Positions 15,841 to 23,907 of a stretch of DNA of 64,000 nucleotides are shown piece by piece. Numbering within the stretch: the first letter of the stretch is position 1; every line of letters starts with the position of its first letter. Source of the stretch: Streptomyces sp. NBC_00576 (GTDB taxonomy: Bacteria; Actinomycetota; Actinomycetes; Streptomycetales; Streptomycetaceae); assembly GCF_036345175.1 (NCBI RefSeq), contig NZ_CP107780.1, positions 3,224,001-3,288,000 of the forward strand, read 5' to 3'. Under the pieces are notes generated by a model. That model worked only from the letters and a program-made list of their open reading frames with translations. It was not told the DNA's origin and made no database searches. Made by a program: the position numbers and the translations under genes.

Positions 15841-16317
15841 ATGGAGACCGAGACGGCCACAAGCTGGCTGACCGACGCGGAGCAGTGCGCCTGGCGCACC
15901 CACCTGGAGGTCAACAGGCTGTTGACCTACCAGCTCGAAAAGGACCTGCAACCGTTCGGCCTGACGATGAACGACTACGAGATCCTCGTGAACCTCTCCG
16001 AGTCCGAAAACGTACGCATGCGGATGAGTGACCTCGCGTCCGCGACCCTCCAGTCCAAGAGCCGACTGTCCCACCAGATCACCCGCATGGAGAACGCGAA
16101 CCTGGTCCGCCGCGAGAACTGCGAGTCCGACCGGCGGGGCCTGTACGCGGTGCTCACCGAACAGGGCATGGACACGATGAACAAGGTCGCGCCCCATCAT
16201 GTGGCGTCCGTACGGCGGCACTTCATCGATCTGCTGACCCCGGAAGCACTGGCCGAGCTCAGCTCGTCGCTCAAGCCGATCTCGCAGCACCTGCGCGGCC
16301 ACCGAGGCCGCCCGTAG
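15841..16317 (+). CDS. absC: MarR family regulator, AbsC-like
   Basis: 158 residues. Winged helix-turn-helix: LTMNDYEILVNLSESENVRM, then MSDLASATLQSKSRLSHQIT as recognition helix, and ENCESDRRGLYAVLTEQG as wing. Place and sequence fit AbsC of S. coelicolor, a MarR regulator tied to zinc limitation and antibiotic production; the symbol rests on memory of synteny and sequence. Potential metal ligands (Cys near the wing; the HH pair in APHHVASVRRHF) agree with zinc sensing. The upstream 90 bp contains an A/T-rich promoter-like stretch ending TAGGTAGACTTCATTC before the ATG, with no strong ribosome binding site. It is convergent with the kinase gene. Confidence 0.8.
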   Translation: METETATSWLTDAEQCAWRTHLEVNRLLTYQLEKDLQPFGLTMNDYEILVNLSESENVRMRMSDLASATLQSKSRLSHQITRMENANLVRRENCESDRRGLYAVLTEQGMDTMNKVAPHHVASVRRHFIDLLTPEALAELSSSLKPISQHLRGHRGRP

Positions 16318-16332
16318 GACCCCTCCGACGGA

Positions 16333-17757
16333 TCAGGTGACCGGCAGGCGGAGCTCGAACAGGGCTCCGCCTGCGGTCGCTTCCCGCACGGTCAGCGTGC
16401 CGCCGTGCCGTACGGCGACGTCCCGGGCGATGGCGAGTCCGAGCCCGGCGCCGCCGTCATCGCGGCTGCGGGCGGCGTCGAGCCGTACGAACCGCTCGAA
16501 GACCCGCTCCCGGTCGTCCTCGGGCACCCCGTCCCCGTCATCGGCGACCTCGACCACGGCCCGCTCGCCCTCCCGCCGCACGGACACGGTGACCGCCGAC
16601 CGGGCGTGCCGCTGCGCGTTGTCCAGCAGATTGGCGACCAGTCGCCCCAACTGCGTCCGGGACCCGGCGACTTCCACGACCGCCCCTGTTTCCGGCCCTG
16701 TTCCCGGCGTCACCCCCACCCTCCCTTCCGCCTGCTCCCGGACCAGCTCCGCGAGGTCGAAACACGCGCCGGCGGGCCGCTCCCCCGCGTCCAGGCGAGC
16801 GAGCAGCAGCAGATCGGCGGCGAGGCGCTGCAGCCGTACGGTGTCCTCGACGGCGCCGTCGACATCCAGCAACTCCGGGTGCGCGGCGCCGACTTCGAGC
16901 TGGGTGCGCAGGGAGGCGATGGGGCTGCGCAGTTCGTGGGAGGCGTCGGCGACGAACCGGCGCTGGCGTTCCACGGAGGCCTCCAGGGCGGCCAGGGTCT
17001 CGTTGGTGGTCCGGGCGAGCCTGGCCACCTCGTCGTGCGTGTCCGGCACGGGGACGCGCCGGGCGAGGTCCTGGGAGGCGGTGATCGCGGCCATCTCGGC
17101 CCGGATGCCCTCGACGGGGCGCAGCGCACGCCGGGTGACCAGCCAGGTGACGCCCGCGACGACACCGAGGAGCAGCGGGAACCCGATCAGCATGACGGTC
17201 AACGCGGTGCTGACCGCGCTCTGTTCGACGGAGAGCGGCGCGCCCGCGTACACGGTGAGCGTGCCCTTGCCGTCGACCTCGACCCGCACGGCCGCGAACC
17301 GGTAGTCGGCCTCGTCCCCTTCGACGGTCGCGGACCCGTCGGTGAAGACGACGTCGTCGTCGATCTCCCCGGGCGAGAGGGAGCCGTCGTCATCGTCGTC
17401 CGCGGTCCCGCTGTCGTCACCGCCGTTGCCCGTCGGCGCTTTCGGGCGCACCGCCTCGACGCCCGTGCCGCTGATCCGCTCCAGGTCCTCACTGGCCGCG
17501 ACCAGCCGCCCGGACGTGTCGACGACCTGGACGGGCCGGTCGTCGTGATCGAGCGACAGCTTGTCGTACGCCGTCCCGGCCGCCAGGTCGGCGGCGACCG
17601 CCCGCGCGGTCCGCTCCGCCTGCGTACCGGCCTGGCCGCTCAGGTTGGACCACAGGGAGAGCAGTACGGCGGTCCCGGCGGCGAACAGCGCGATGGCCAC
17701 GACGACGGTGGCACCGAGGGTCGCCCGGGCCCGTACGGAGCCGAGAGCGCGTCTCAC
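16333..17757 (-). CDS. Two-component sensor histidine kinase (OmpR-partner type)
   Basis: 474 residues from a GTG at 17757 that overlaps the regulator stop (GTGA) and has GGAGGC upstream. Layout: helix 1 (TLGATVVVAIALFAAGTAVL), an extracellular sensor of about 140 residues with an Asp-rich, calcium-like patch (TADDDDDGSLSPGEIDDD), helix 2 (VMLIGFPLLLGVVAGVTWLV), HAMP, then HisKA with SHELRSP, and HATPase with N box NLLDNAQRHA, G1 DDGDGVP and G2 AGLGLAIA. All catalytic boxes are intact. The acidic loop suggests a cation or cationic peptide as signal, an inference strengthened by the Asp-rich PepSY protein encoded divergently. The stop is 15 bp from the convergent absC-like gene. Confidence 0.92.
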   Translation of the reverse strand: MRRALGSVRARATLGATVVVAIALFAAGTAVLLSLWSNLSGQAGTQAERTARAVAADLAAGTAYDKLSLDHDDRPVQVVDTSGRLVAASEDLERISGTGVEAVRPKAPTGNGGDDSGTADDDDDGSLSPGEIDDDVVFTDGSATVEGDEADYRFAAVRVEVDGKGTLTVYAGAPLSVEQSAVSTALTVMLIGFPLLLGVVAGVTWLVTRRALRPVEGIRAEMAAITASQDLARRVPVPDTHDEVARLARTTNETLAALEASVERQRRFVADASHELRSPIASLRTQLEVGAAHPELLDVDGAVEDTVRLQRLAADLLLLARLDAGERPAGACFDLAELVREQAEGRVGVTPGTGPETGAVVEVAGSRTQLGRLVANLLDNAQRHARSAVTVSVRREGERAVVEVADDGDGVPEDDRERVFERFVRLDAARSRDDGGAGLGLAIARDVAVRHGGTLTVREATAGGALFELRLPVT

Positions 17758-18419
17758 CGCGACGCCTCCAGCCGGTATCCGGCGCCGCGCACGGTCCGGA
17801 TGAGCGGGGCGCCGAGCTTCCGGCGCAGGGTGCTGACGTACACCTCGACGATGTTCGGGTCGCCGTCGTACGCGAAGTCCCAGACGTGTTCCAGGATCCG
17901 CGCCTTGGACACCACCTCGCCGGCCCGCACGACGAGCTGCTCCAGGACGGCGAACTCCTTTGCCGTGAGGGTGACTTCGTCCTCGCCGACGTGGACGCGG
18001 TGGGCCGCGGTGTCGACTCTCAGCTCGCCGACCACATGGACGGGCGAGGCCCCGGCCGACCCGCGCCGGCGCAGCAGCGCCTTCACGCGGGCGACCAGGA
18101 CGACGTAGGAGAACGGCTTGGTCAGATAGTCGTCGGCACCCGTGTCGAGGCCCTCCGCCTCGTCGTACTCGCCGTCCTTCGCGGTGAGCATGAGGATCGG
18201 TACGTCGTGCCCGGCGGCGCGCAGGGCCGCGCAGACGCGGTAGCCGTTGAGGCCGGGCAGCATGATGTCGAGGATCACCAGGTCGTACGGCGTCTCGGTG
18301 GCCCGGTGCAGGCCCTCGCGGCCGTCGTGGACGACGTCCACGGCGTAGCCCTCGGCGGTCAGGCCCTTGGCGAGCGACAGGGCCAGTCGCTTCTCGTCCT
18401 CGACGATCAACAGTCGCAT
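17754..18419 (-). CDS. OmpR/PhoB family response regulator
   Basis: 221 residues. Receiver domain: acidic pocket (VEDEKR), phosphoacceptor Asp in YDLVILDIMLPG, Thr in LMLTAKD and Lys in LTKPFSY. The C-terminal winged helix carries LTAKEFAVLEQLVVRAGEVV, SKARILEHVWDFAYDGDPNI, VEVYVSTLRRKLG and IRTVRGAGYRLE, the standard OmpR DNA-binding core. Its stop overlaps the kinase start. It is divergent from a PepSY gene, and the region between them holds iterated CTTCAGGT sites that suit binding of regulator dimers, so autoregulation and control of the PepSY gene are likely. Confidence 0.93.
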   Translation of the reverse strand: MRLLIVEDEKRLALSLAKGLTAEGYAVDVVHDGREGLHRATETPYDLVILDIMLPGLNGYRVCAALRAAGHDVPILMLTAKDGEYDEAEGLDTGADDYLTKPFSYVVLVARVKALLRRRGSAGASPVHVVGELRVDTAAHRVHVGEDEVTLTAKEFAVLEQLVVRAGEVVSKARILEHVWDFAYDGDPNIVEVYVSTLRRKLGAPLIRTVRGAGYRLEASR

Positions 18420-18440
18420 GCGTACAGCCTCGCAAAACGA

Positions 18441-18480
18441 ACCTGAAGGCGCCTTCAGGTGACTTCAGGTCTGCTTCAGG
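18441..18480. promoter_or_regulatory. Iterated CTTCAGGT operator for the two-component system
   Basis: A perfect 20-bp palindrome, ACCTGAAGGCGCCTTCAGGT (18441-18460), is followed by direct repeats CTTCAGGT at 18463-18470 and CTTCAGG at 18474-18480. The half-sites recur every 10-11 bp, about one helical turn, as expected for an OmpR-family regulator. It lies between the regulator start (18419) and the PepSY start (18537). Confidence 0.75.
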
Positions 18481-18536
18481 CGGCCTCGGGCAGCTTGGTT
18501 CTCGTCATCGAAGCGAGCGAAAAGGCAGGAAACCCC

Positions 18537-19193
18537 ATGAAGCGGAACATCGTCATCGCCACCCTCACCGCCGCCGCCCTGGCCGGCGGCACCGTCGCGG
18601 CCTTCGCGGCGGGCGACGAGGAGACAGCGACGCGGCCTGCGACGGGCGCGAACGTGCAGGTGGTCTCCGACCGGGACGACGACGCAGACGCCGACGCAGA
18701 CGCAGACGACGCCACGGACGACCGGAGCGACGACGCCGACGACCGTACGGCGGTCAGCGGGAGCGGCGTCACCGCCGCCGAGGCGATCGCGGCGGCGCTC
18801 CGGCACACGCCGGGCACCGCCGTCTCCGCCGAGCTGGAGGACGACGGCGCCGGTGCCGGCACGTGGGGCGTGGATGTCGTGCGGGGTGACGGGGCCGAGT
18901 ACGACGTCGACGTCTCCGGCACCGGGAAGGTGCTGGGCGCACACCGCGACACCGACGACGACAGCGACAGCGAGGACCGCGCCGAGCTGGCCGCGCTGAA
19001 GGGCGCGAGGTTCGACGCCCGGGAGGCTGCCCTCGGCGCCGCCGCGAAGGGCACGGTCACCGAGGTCGGCGCCGATGAGGAGAGCGGCGCGGTGGCGTGG
19101 AGCGTGGAGACCGTGAAGGACGGCAGGGCGAGCGAATGGAAGGTCGCCCTGGACACGGGCAAGGTCACGCAGGACCATTCCGACGACGACTGA
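18537..19193 (+). CDS. Secreted PepSY-domain protein with Asp-rich region
   Basis: 218 residues from the ATG at 18537 (MKRNIVIATLTAAALAGGTV), with an obvious signal peptide ending near AFAAGDE. An Asp/Ala repeat segment follows (DADADADADD), then two PepSY-like units: VTAAEAIAAALRHTPGTAVS...YDVDVSGTGKVLGAHRDTD and FDAREAALGAAAKGTVTEVG...WKVALDTGKVTQDHSDDD. PepSY domains inhibit or hold peptidases and often serve as the extracytoplasmic partner of a two-component system. It is divergent from the regulator across the CTTCAGGT operator, so it is probably its main target. The acidic stretch mirrors the kinase sensor loop, hinting at a shared cationic ligand. Confidence 0.88.
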   Translation: MKRNIVIATLTAAALAGGTVAAFAAGDEETATRPATGANVQVVSDRDDDADADADADDATDDRSDDADDRTAVSGSGVTAAEAIAAALRHTPGTAVSAELEDDGAGAGTWGVDVVRGDGAEYDVDVSGTGKVLGAHRDTDDDSDSEDRAELAALKGARFDAREAALGAAAKGTVTEVGADEESGAVAWSVETVKDGRASEWKVALDTGKVTQDHSDDD

Positions 19194-19228
19194 GAAGAAC
19201 GCCCCCGCCGCCCCTACCCGTCCCATCC

Positions 19229-19248
19229 CTGGGGGCTACCGCCCCCAG
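19229..19248. terminator. Bidirectional hairpin between PepSY and MFS genes
   Basis: CTGGGGGC (19229-19236), TACC, GCCCCCAG (19241-19248): an 8-bp stem with tetraloop between convergent genes. The wider sequence (GGGGGCT..CCGCCCCC followed by ACCCCCG) resembles a repeat I remember from many Streptomyces intergenic regions. Confidence 0.65.
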
Positions 19249-19256
19249 ACCCCCGC

Positions 19257-20633
19257 TTACGGCCCTGAACGGGCCTTGTCCTCAAACTCCCCCAGAGGGA
19301 GGACCCCGGGACGGGCTGGAGGTGCGGGCCGGTGCTGGAGGGGTACGGCCTGGGCTGCAAGTGCGGTGGAGGCGGGTGGGTGGGAAAAAGGACCCGGGCC
19401 GAACAGGCCTCGCCCTCGGAACACCGGATCAGCTGAGATACCCAGACCCGCCAGCAGAACCGCCCCGCCGGTCAGGGCGAAACAGACGGCCACCGGCAGG
19501 TGCCCCGCGAGGACCCCGGCCCCGGCGGAGCCGATCGTGCTGCCCGCGTTGGTCGCCGTGTTGACCCACGTCCCGGCTCGGACGCGCGCCTCGGGTGCCA
19601 CCGTCTCGTCGGCGATGAGATACGCGGTGGTCAGGGCCGGGGACACGAAGAACCCGGCCACCGCCATGGTGACGGCGAGGGTGCCCAGGCCGGGGGCGAG
19701 TCCCGCGCCGAGGAGTGCCAGGGCCAGGCCGAGTGCCAGCAGGGCGAGCCGGATCCGGGCGGGCCGGCGCCAGGCCACCGCGCCGTTGAGCAACCCGCCG
19801 ACGGCGCTTCCGGCGGACAGTGCGGCCAATACCCAGGCCACGCTCGCGCCGCCGTGGCCGTGCTGCCCGGCGAACACCACGACCAGGAGGTCGAGGGAGC
19901 CGAGGGCGAGCCCGACACCCGCGGCGGCGCCGACAGGCCCCCGGATGCGGCCCAGCACACGCCGGCCGCCGTCCGTCCTCCGTGGGGCACTGCGTGCGGC
20001 GGGGCGCATCGCCCGTACCGCGGGCGACGTCACGAACCCGGCGGTGCCCGCCGCCATCAAGGCCGCCCCGACGACGATGCCGACGGCCGGCACGGTGAAC
20101 CCGGCGAGGACACCCACCAGCAACGGCCCCGAGACGAACAGCAGTTCCTCGGCGACACCGTCGAGGCTGTACGCCCGCTGCAGCAGCTGCCGATCCTCGG
20201 CGATCCTGCTCCACACGGCCCGCATGGTCGGCCCGAGCGGCGGCGCACAGGCGCCCGCGAGGGCGGTGAGGGAGCCCAGCACGAACGCGGGCGCACCCGG
20301 GCTCCAGACAGCCACGGTGAGCAGCCCGAGCGCGGTGAGGTGGGCGAGCAGCAGGGGTACGAGCGACCGGCGCGGCCCGTACCGGTCGATGAGGGCGGCC
20401 CTGGCGGGCGCCAGGAGGACGACGGTGGCACCGAAGAGCGCCATCGCGGCGCCGGCCACGGCGTACGAGCCCGAGGCCCGGGTCACGGCGAGCATCACGG
20501 ACAGCGGGACGATGCCGTAGGACAGCCTGCCGAGCAGGGCGGTGGCGAAGGTGCGGCGGGCGTACGGGATACGCAGGACGGCGGCGTAGGAAGGCCGCGT
20601 CGAGGTCGTCGAGTTCGTCGAGGGCGCAGACAT
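19257..20633 (-). CDS. MFS transporter
   Basis: 458 residues from the ATG at 20633 behind AGAGGAAC. About twelve membrane helices in two halves around a basic central loop (RPAARSAPRRTDGGRRVLGR). The segment DRYGPRRSLVPLL after helix 2-3 is the MFS loop motif, and STIGSAGAGVLAGHL lies near the end. Substrate unknown; Streptomyces homologues are usually listed as drug or sugar efflux. The C-terminus runs into what looks like an intergenic repeat: the last 15 residues (GEFEDKARSGP) overlap a GGGCC-rich element next to the terminator, so the original stop may have been further upstream. It is convergent with the PepSY gene. Confidence 0.85.
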   Translation of the reverse strand: MSAPSTNSTTSTRPSYAAVLRIPYARRTFATALLGRLSYGIVPLSVMLAVTRASGSYAVAGAAMALFGATVVLLAPARAALIDRYGPRRSLVPLLLAHLTALGLLTVAVWSPGAPAFVLGSLTALAGACAPPLGPTMRAVWSRIAEDRQLLQRAYSLDGVAEELLFVSGPLLVGVLAGFTVPAVGIVVGAALMAAGTAGFVTSPAVRAMRPAARSAPRRTDGGRRVLGRIRGPVGAAAGVGLALGSLDLLVVVFAGQHGHGGASVAWVLAALSAGSAVGGLLNGAVAWRRPARIRLALLALGLALALLGAGLAPGLGTLAVTMAVAGFFVSPALTTAYLIADETVAPEARVRAGTWVNTATNAGSTIGSAGAGVLAGHLPVAVCFALTGGAVLLAGLGISADPVFRGRGLFGPGPFSHPPASTALAAQAVPLQHRPAPPARPGVLPLGEFEDKARSGP

Positions 20634-20869
20634 GCGAAGTTCCTCTGGGAGGCGGCGCGTCGAGCGAGCGCCGTGGCAGAAAAGGGGACGCCGGATCACC
20701 ACGACGGCCGCGCTACGAGTGCGGGCCGGGCGCCGTGGTGTGGGGCGGCACCTATGCCAAGAGGAGGAACATGCCGGTCAACGTAGCAGCGGGCCCAGCG
20801 AGTCGACCACCGGAAAACCGGCCCTCCTCTGTCTGCTGTTGCTGCCTGTCTGCTGCCTGGCTGTCGCCG
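20634..20869. other. Gap between meaB end and MFS start
   Basis: About 235 bp that must hold the MFS promoter and the end of the thiolase-meaB transcript. A CTGTCTGCTGTTGCTGCCTG-type near-repeat is present, but no clean hairpin or operator was found. Confidence 0.4.
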
Positions 20870-21835
20870 TCACTTCTCCATCAGGTCCGTCAGGCCCGCG
20901 ACCAGTTCGTCCGCCGCCCGGTAGGGGTCCAGTTCGCCCGCCACGATCCGTTCCGCCAGGGCGCTCAGGCGTCGGTCGCCATGGAGGTCGCCGATGCGTT
21001 CGCGCAGGGCCGTGACGGCGATCGTCTCGACCTCGTGGGACGCGCGGGCCCGGCGGCGCTCGGCCAGCACCCCGCGCTCCTCCATCCACGCGCGGTGCTT
21101 CTCCAGGGCCTCGACCAGTTCCTCGATGCCCTCTTCCCTGGACGCGACCGTCTTCACGATCGGGGGGCGCCAGTCGCCGGCGGATCTGGACTCGCCCAGA
21201 CCCAGCATGTGGTTCAGCTCCCGGGCCGTGGAGTCCGCGCCGTCCCGGTCCGCCTTGTTGACGACGTACACATCGCCGATCTCCAGGATTCCCGCCTTGG
21301 CCGCCTGGATGCCGTCGCCCATCCCGGGGGCGAGGAGCACGACGCTGGTGTCCGCCTGCGCGGCGATCTCCACCTCGGACTGGCCCACGCCCACCGTCTC
21401 GACCAGGATCACGTCGCAGCCCGCCGCGTCCAGGACGCGGATCGCCTGCGGGGCCGCCCAGGCCAGGCCGCCGAGGTGGCCGCGGGTCGCCATCGAGCGG
21501 ATGTAGACGCCCGGGTCCGACGCGTGGTCCGACATCCGCACCCGGTCGCCGAGCAGCGCGCCGCCGGAGAACGGCGACGACGGGTCGACGGCGAGTACAC
21601 CGACCCGCCTGCCCTGCCGCCGGTATGCCGTCACCAGCGCCGAGGTCGACGTCGACTTGCCCACGCCCGGTGATCCCGTCAGGCCGACCACGTACGCGTT
21701 GCCCGCCAGCGGAGCCAGCGCGGCCATGACCTCGCGGAGTTGTTCGGACGCCCCCTCCACCAGGGAGATCAGCCGGGCCACGGCCCGTGGCCGGCCTTCC
21801 CTGGCCTGGGCCACCAGCGTGGGGACGTCCTGCAT
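20870..21835 (-). CDS. meaB: MeaB-type GTPase chaperone of methylmalonyl-CoA mutase
   Basis: 321 residues. G-protein motifs: Walker A LTGSPGVGKST, switch segment VDPSSPFSGGALLGDRVRM, Walker B-type VILVETVGVGQSE, and NKAD for guanine specificity, followed by the helical dimerisation C-terminus. These are the MeaB/ArgK marks. MeaB guards the adenosylcobalamin-dependent mutase during reactivation and cofactor loading. The ATG at 21835 is preferred over the adjoining GTG because GGAG sits at the right distance. The gene is 37 bp downstream of the thiolase gene on the same strand and close to methylmalonyl-CoA epimerase, which supports the assignment. The mutase itself is not in this window. Confidence 0.92.
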   Translation of the reverse strand: MQDVPTLVAQAREGRPRAVARLISLVEGASEQLREVMAALAPLAGNAYVVGLTGSPGVGKSTSTSALVTAYRRQGRRVGVLAVDPSSPFSGGALLGDRVRMSDHASDPGVYIRSMATRGHLGGLAWAAPQAIRVLDAAGCDVILVETVGVGQSEVEIAAQADTSVVLLAPGMGDGIQAAKAGILEIGDVYVVNKADRDGADSTARELNHMLGLGESRSAGDWRPPIVKTVASREEGIEELVEALEKHRAWMEERGVLAERRRARASHEVETIAVTALRERIGDLHGDRRLSALAERIVAGELDPYRAADELVAGLTDLMEK

Positions 21836-21872
21836 CACAACTCCGTTCCGATCACAGCCGTATCGATACCCG

Positions 21873-23075
21873 TTACGCCTTGGGTACCCGCACGATCAGC
21901 GCGTCACCCTGGCCGCCGCCCCCGCACAGGGCCGCCGCGCCCACGCCGCCGCCGCGCCGCTTCAGTTCCAGGGCCAGGTGCAGTACGAGCCGTGCGCCGG
22001 ACATCCCGATCGGGTGCCCCAGGGCGATCGCACCGCCGTTGACGTTCACCCGTTCCGTGGACACGCCGAGGTCCTTGATTGACTGGACCGCGACCGCCGC
22101 GAAGGCTTCGTTGATCTCGATCAGGTCAAGATCCTCGACCCCCAGGCCCTCCTTCTTGAGCGCGTGCAGGATGGCGTTGGAGGGCTGGGACTGGAGGGAG
22201 TTGTCCGGGCCCGCCACATTGCCGTGGGCGCCGATCTCCGCGATCCACTCCAGGCCGAGTTCCTCGGCCTTCGCCTTGCTCATCACGACCACGGCCGCCG
22301 CGCCGTCCGAGATCTGCGACGACGTGCCCGCCGTGATCGTGCCGTCCTTCGTGAACGCCGGGCGCAGCTTGCCGAGCGACTCCGCCGTCGTCTCCGCCCG
22401 GATGCCCTCGTCCTGGCTGAAAACGATCGGATCGCCCTTGCGCTGCGGGATCTCTACCGGCGTGATCTCCGCCTCGAACACCCCGTTCTTCTGGGCCGCC
22501 GCCGCGCGCTGGTGGGAGAGGGCCCCGATCTCGTCCTGCTCGGGGCGCAGAAGGCCCAGTCGGGTGTTGTGCTTCTCCGTCGACTCGCCCATGGCGATGT
22601 TCTCGAAGGCGTCGGTCAGACCGTCGTACGCCATCGCGTCGAGCATCTCGATCGCGCCGTACTTGAAGCCCTCACGGGACTTGGGGAGCAGGTGGGGGGC
22701 GTTCGTCATCGATTCCTGGCCACCGGCCACCACGATGTCGAACTCGCCGGCGCGGATCAGCTGGTCCGCCAGCGCGATCGCGTCCAGGCCCGACAGACAC
22801 ACCTTGTTGATGGTCAGCGCCGGGACGCTCATCGGGATGCCGGCCTTGACCGCCGCCTGACGGGCCGGGATCTGGCCCGCACCGGCCTGGAGGACCTGGC
22901 CCATGATCACGTACTGCACCTGGTCGCCACCGATTCCTGCACGGTCGAGGGCGGCCTTGATCGCGAAGCCGCCGAGGTCGGCTCCGGAGAAGGTCTTCAG
23001 CGAGCCCAGCAACCGTCCCATGGGCGTACGCGCGCCCGCGACGATCACCGAGGTACTGCTGTTCGTTCCTGACAT
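21873..23075 (-). CDS. Acetyl-CoA C-acetyltransferase (thiolase)
   Basis: 400 residues, normal for biosynthetic thiolases. Catalytic residues are evident: nucleophile Cys in INKVCLSGLDA, His in GGAIALGHPIG, and the second Cys in AALCGGGGQGDA. The EAFAAVAVQ segment (thiolase Asn/Glu motif) is present. It reversibly condenses two acetyl-CoA to acetoacetyl-CoA, feeding 3-hydroxybutyryl-CoA and the ethylmalonyl-CoA or butyrate routes. The ATG at 23075 has AAAGGGG upstream. meaB follows on the same strand. It is divergent from the epimerase gene with 147 bp between. A likely partner dehydrogenase lies at 39908-40756. Confidence 0.92.
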   Translation of the reverse strand: MSGTNSSTSVIVAGARTPMGRLLGSLKTFSGADLGGFAIKAALDRAGIGGDQVQYVIMGQVLQAGAGQIPARQAAVKAGIPMSVPALTINKVCLSGLDAIALADQLIRAGEFDIVVAGGQESMTNAPHLLPKSREGFKYGAIEMLDAMAYDGLTDAFENIAMGESTEKHNTRLGLLRPEQDEIGALSHQRAAAAQKNGVFEAEITPVEIPQRKGDPIVFSQDEGIRAETTAESLGKLRPAFTKDGTITAGTSSQISDGAAAVVVMSKAKAEELGLEWIAEIGAHGNVAGPDNSLQSQPSNAILHALKKEGLGVEDLDLIEINEAFAAVAVQSIKDLGVSTERVNVNGGAIALGHPIGMSGARLVLHLALELKRRGGGVGAAALCGGGGQGDALIVRVPKA

Positions 23076-23222
23076 GAGGTGCGATCCCCTTTCAGCTGGG
23101 GAGCTGAGGAGTGTGAACGAGGGTTTACTTGAATGTACTGAGCGGTAGTCCCGCCGTCATCCAGCCGTCGGTGTGATCGCGCGCACGTTGCGTAACCGTC
23201 ACCGGAGCGCTGCACTGACATC

Positions 23223-23663
23223 ATGCTGACGCGAATCGACCACATCGGGATCGCCTGTTTCGACCTCGACAAAACTGTCGAGTTCTACCGGGCCACGTAC
23301 GGCTTCGAGGTGTTCCACTCCGAGGTCAACGAGGAGCAGGGCGTGCGGGAGGCCATGCTGAAGATCAACAACACGGACGACGGCGGCGCCTCCTACCTCC
23401 AGCTCCTGGAGCCGACCCGCGAGGACTCCGCCGTGGGCAAGTGGCTCGCCAAGAACGGGGAGGGCGTGCACCACATCGCTTTCGGTACGGCAGATGTGGA
23501 CGCAGATGCCGCGGACGTCCGCAGCAAGGGCGTACGCGTTCTGTACGAGGAGCCACGGCGCGGCTCCATGGGGTCGCGGATCACCTTCCTGCACCCGAAG
23601 GATTGCCACGGAGTACTGACAGAACTGGTCACTTCGGTGGCTGTTGAGTCACCTGAGCACTGA
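23223..23663 (+). CDS. mce: Methylmalonyl-CoA epimerase
   Basis: 146 residues of the vicinal-oxygen-chelate fold. Two beta-alpha-beta-beta-beta modules are visible, starting LTRIDHIGIACFDLDKTVEF and GEGVHHIAFGTADVDADAAD. Metal ligands are expected to be the His in DHIGIA, the His in VHHIAF and the Glu in GVLTELV, all present. It interconverts (2R)- and (2S)-methylmalonyl-CoA. Its place beside meaB and thiolase fits propionate and odd-chain or ethylmalonyl metabolism, which also supplies polyketide extenders. The ATG at 23223 has no strong ribosome binding site, so a leaderless or short-leader transcript is possible. Confidence 0.92.
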   Translation: MLTRIDHIGIACFDLDKTVEFYRATYGFEVFHSEVNEEQGVREAMLKINNTDDGGASYLQLLEPTREDSAVGKWLAKNGEGVHHIAFGTADVDADAADVRSKGVRVLYEEPRRGSMGSRITFLHPKDCHGVLTELVTSVAVESPEH

Positions 23664-23696
23664 CCCTCGTACATATGGGCCGGTAGGGTTGGGGAC

Positions 23697-23756
23697 GGCC
23701 GCTGCCGTGTTGTCGGGAAGCGGCCCGGATCCCGGTGTGTGGAGGTGCGGGATCCG
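23697..23756 (+). terminator. Two abutting hairpins between mce and scy
   Basis: Hairpin one: 23697-23703 pairs with 23719-23725 (7 bp). Hairpin two starts at the next base: 23726-23734 pairs with 23748-23756 (9 bp, CGGATCCCG arms). They follow the mce stop by 34 bp and precede scy by 150 bp, so they could end mce transcription or structure a scy leader. Confidence 0.5.
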
Positions 23757-23907
23757 AGGGCCGGGGTACGGGTTTCGAGGGCCGAGGGTGAGGGCGGGAG
23801 ACCGTGCATCACCGTTGATCTGACACCATTCCCCGGGGGGCCCCGTTCAGTGGACGGACGTGGCTCGTTCGGAGAAGGTTGCGACCAGGGACGGATGGGA
23901 CCGCGCA

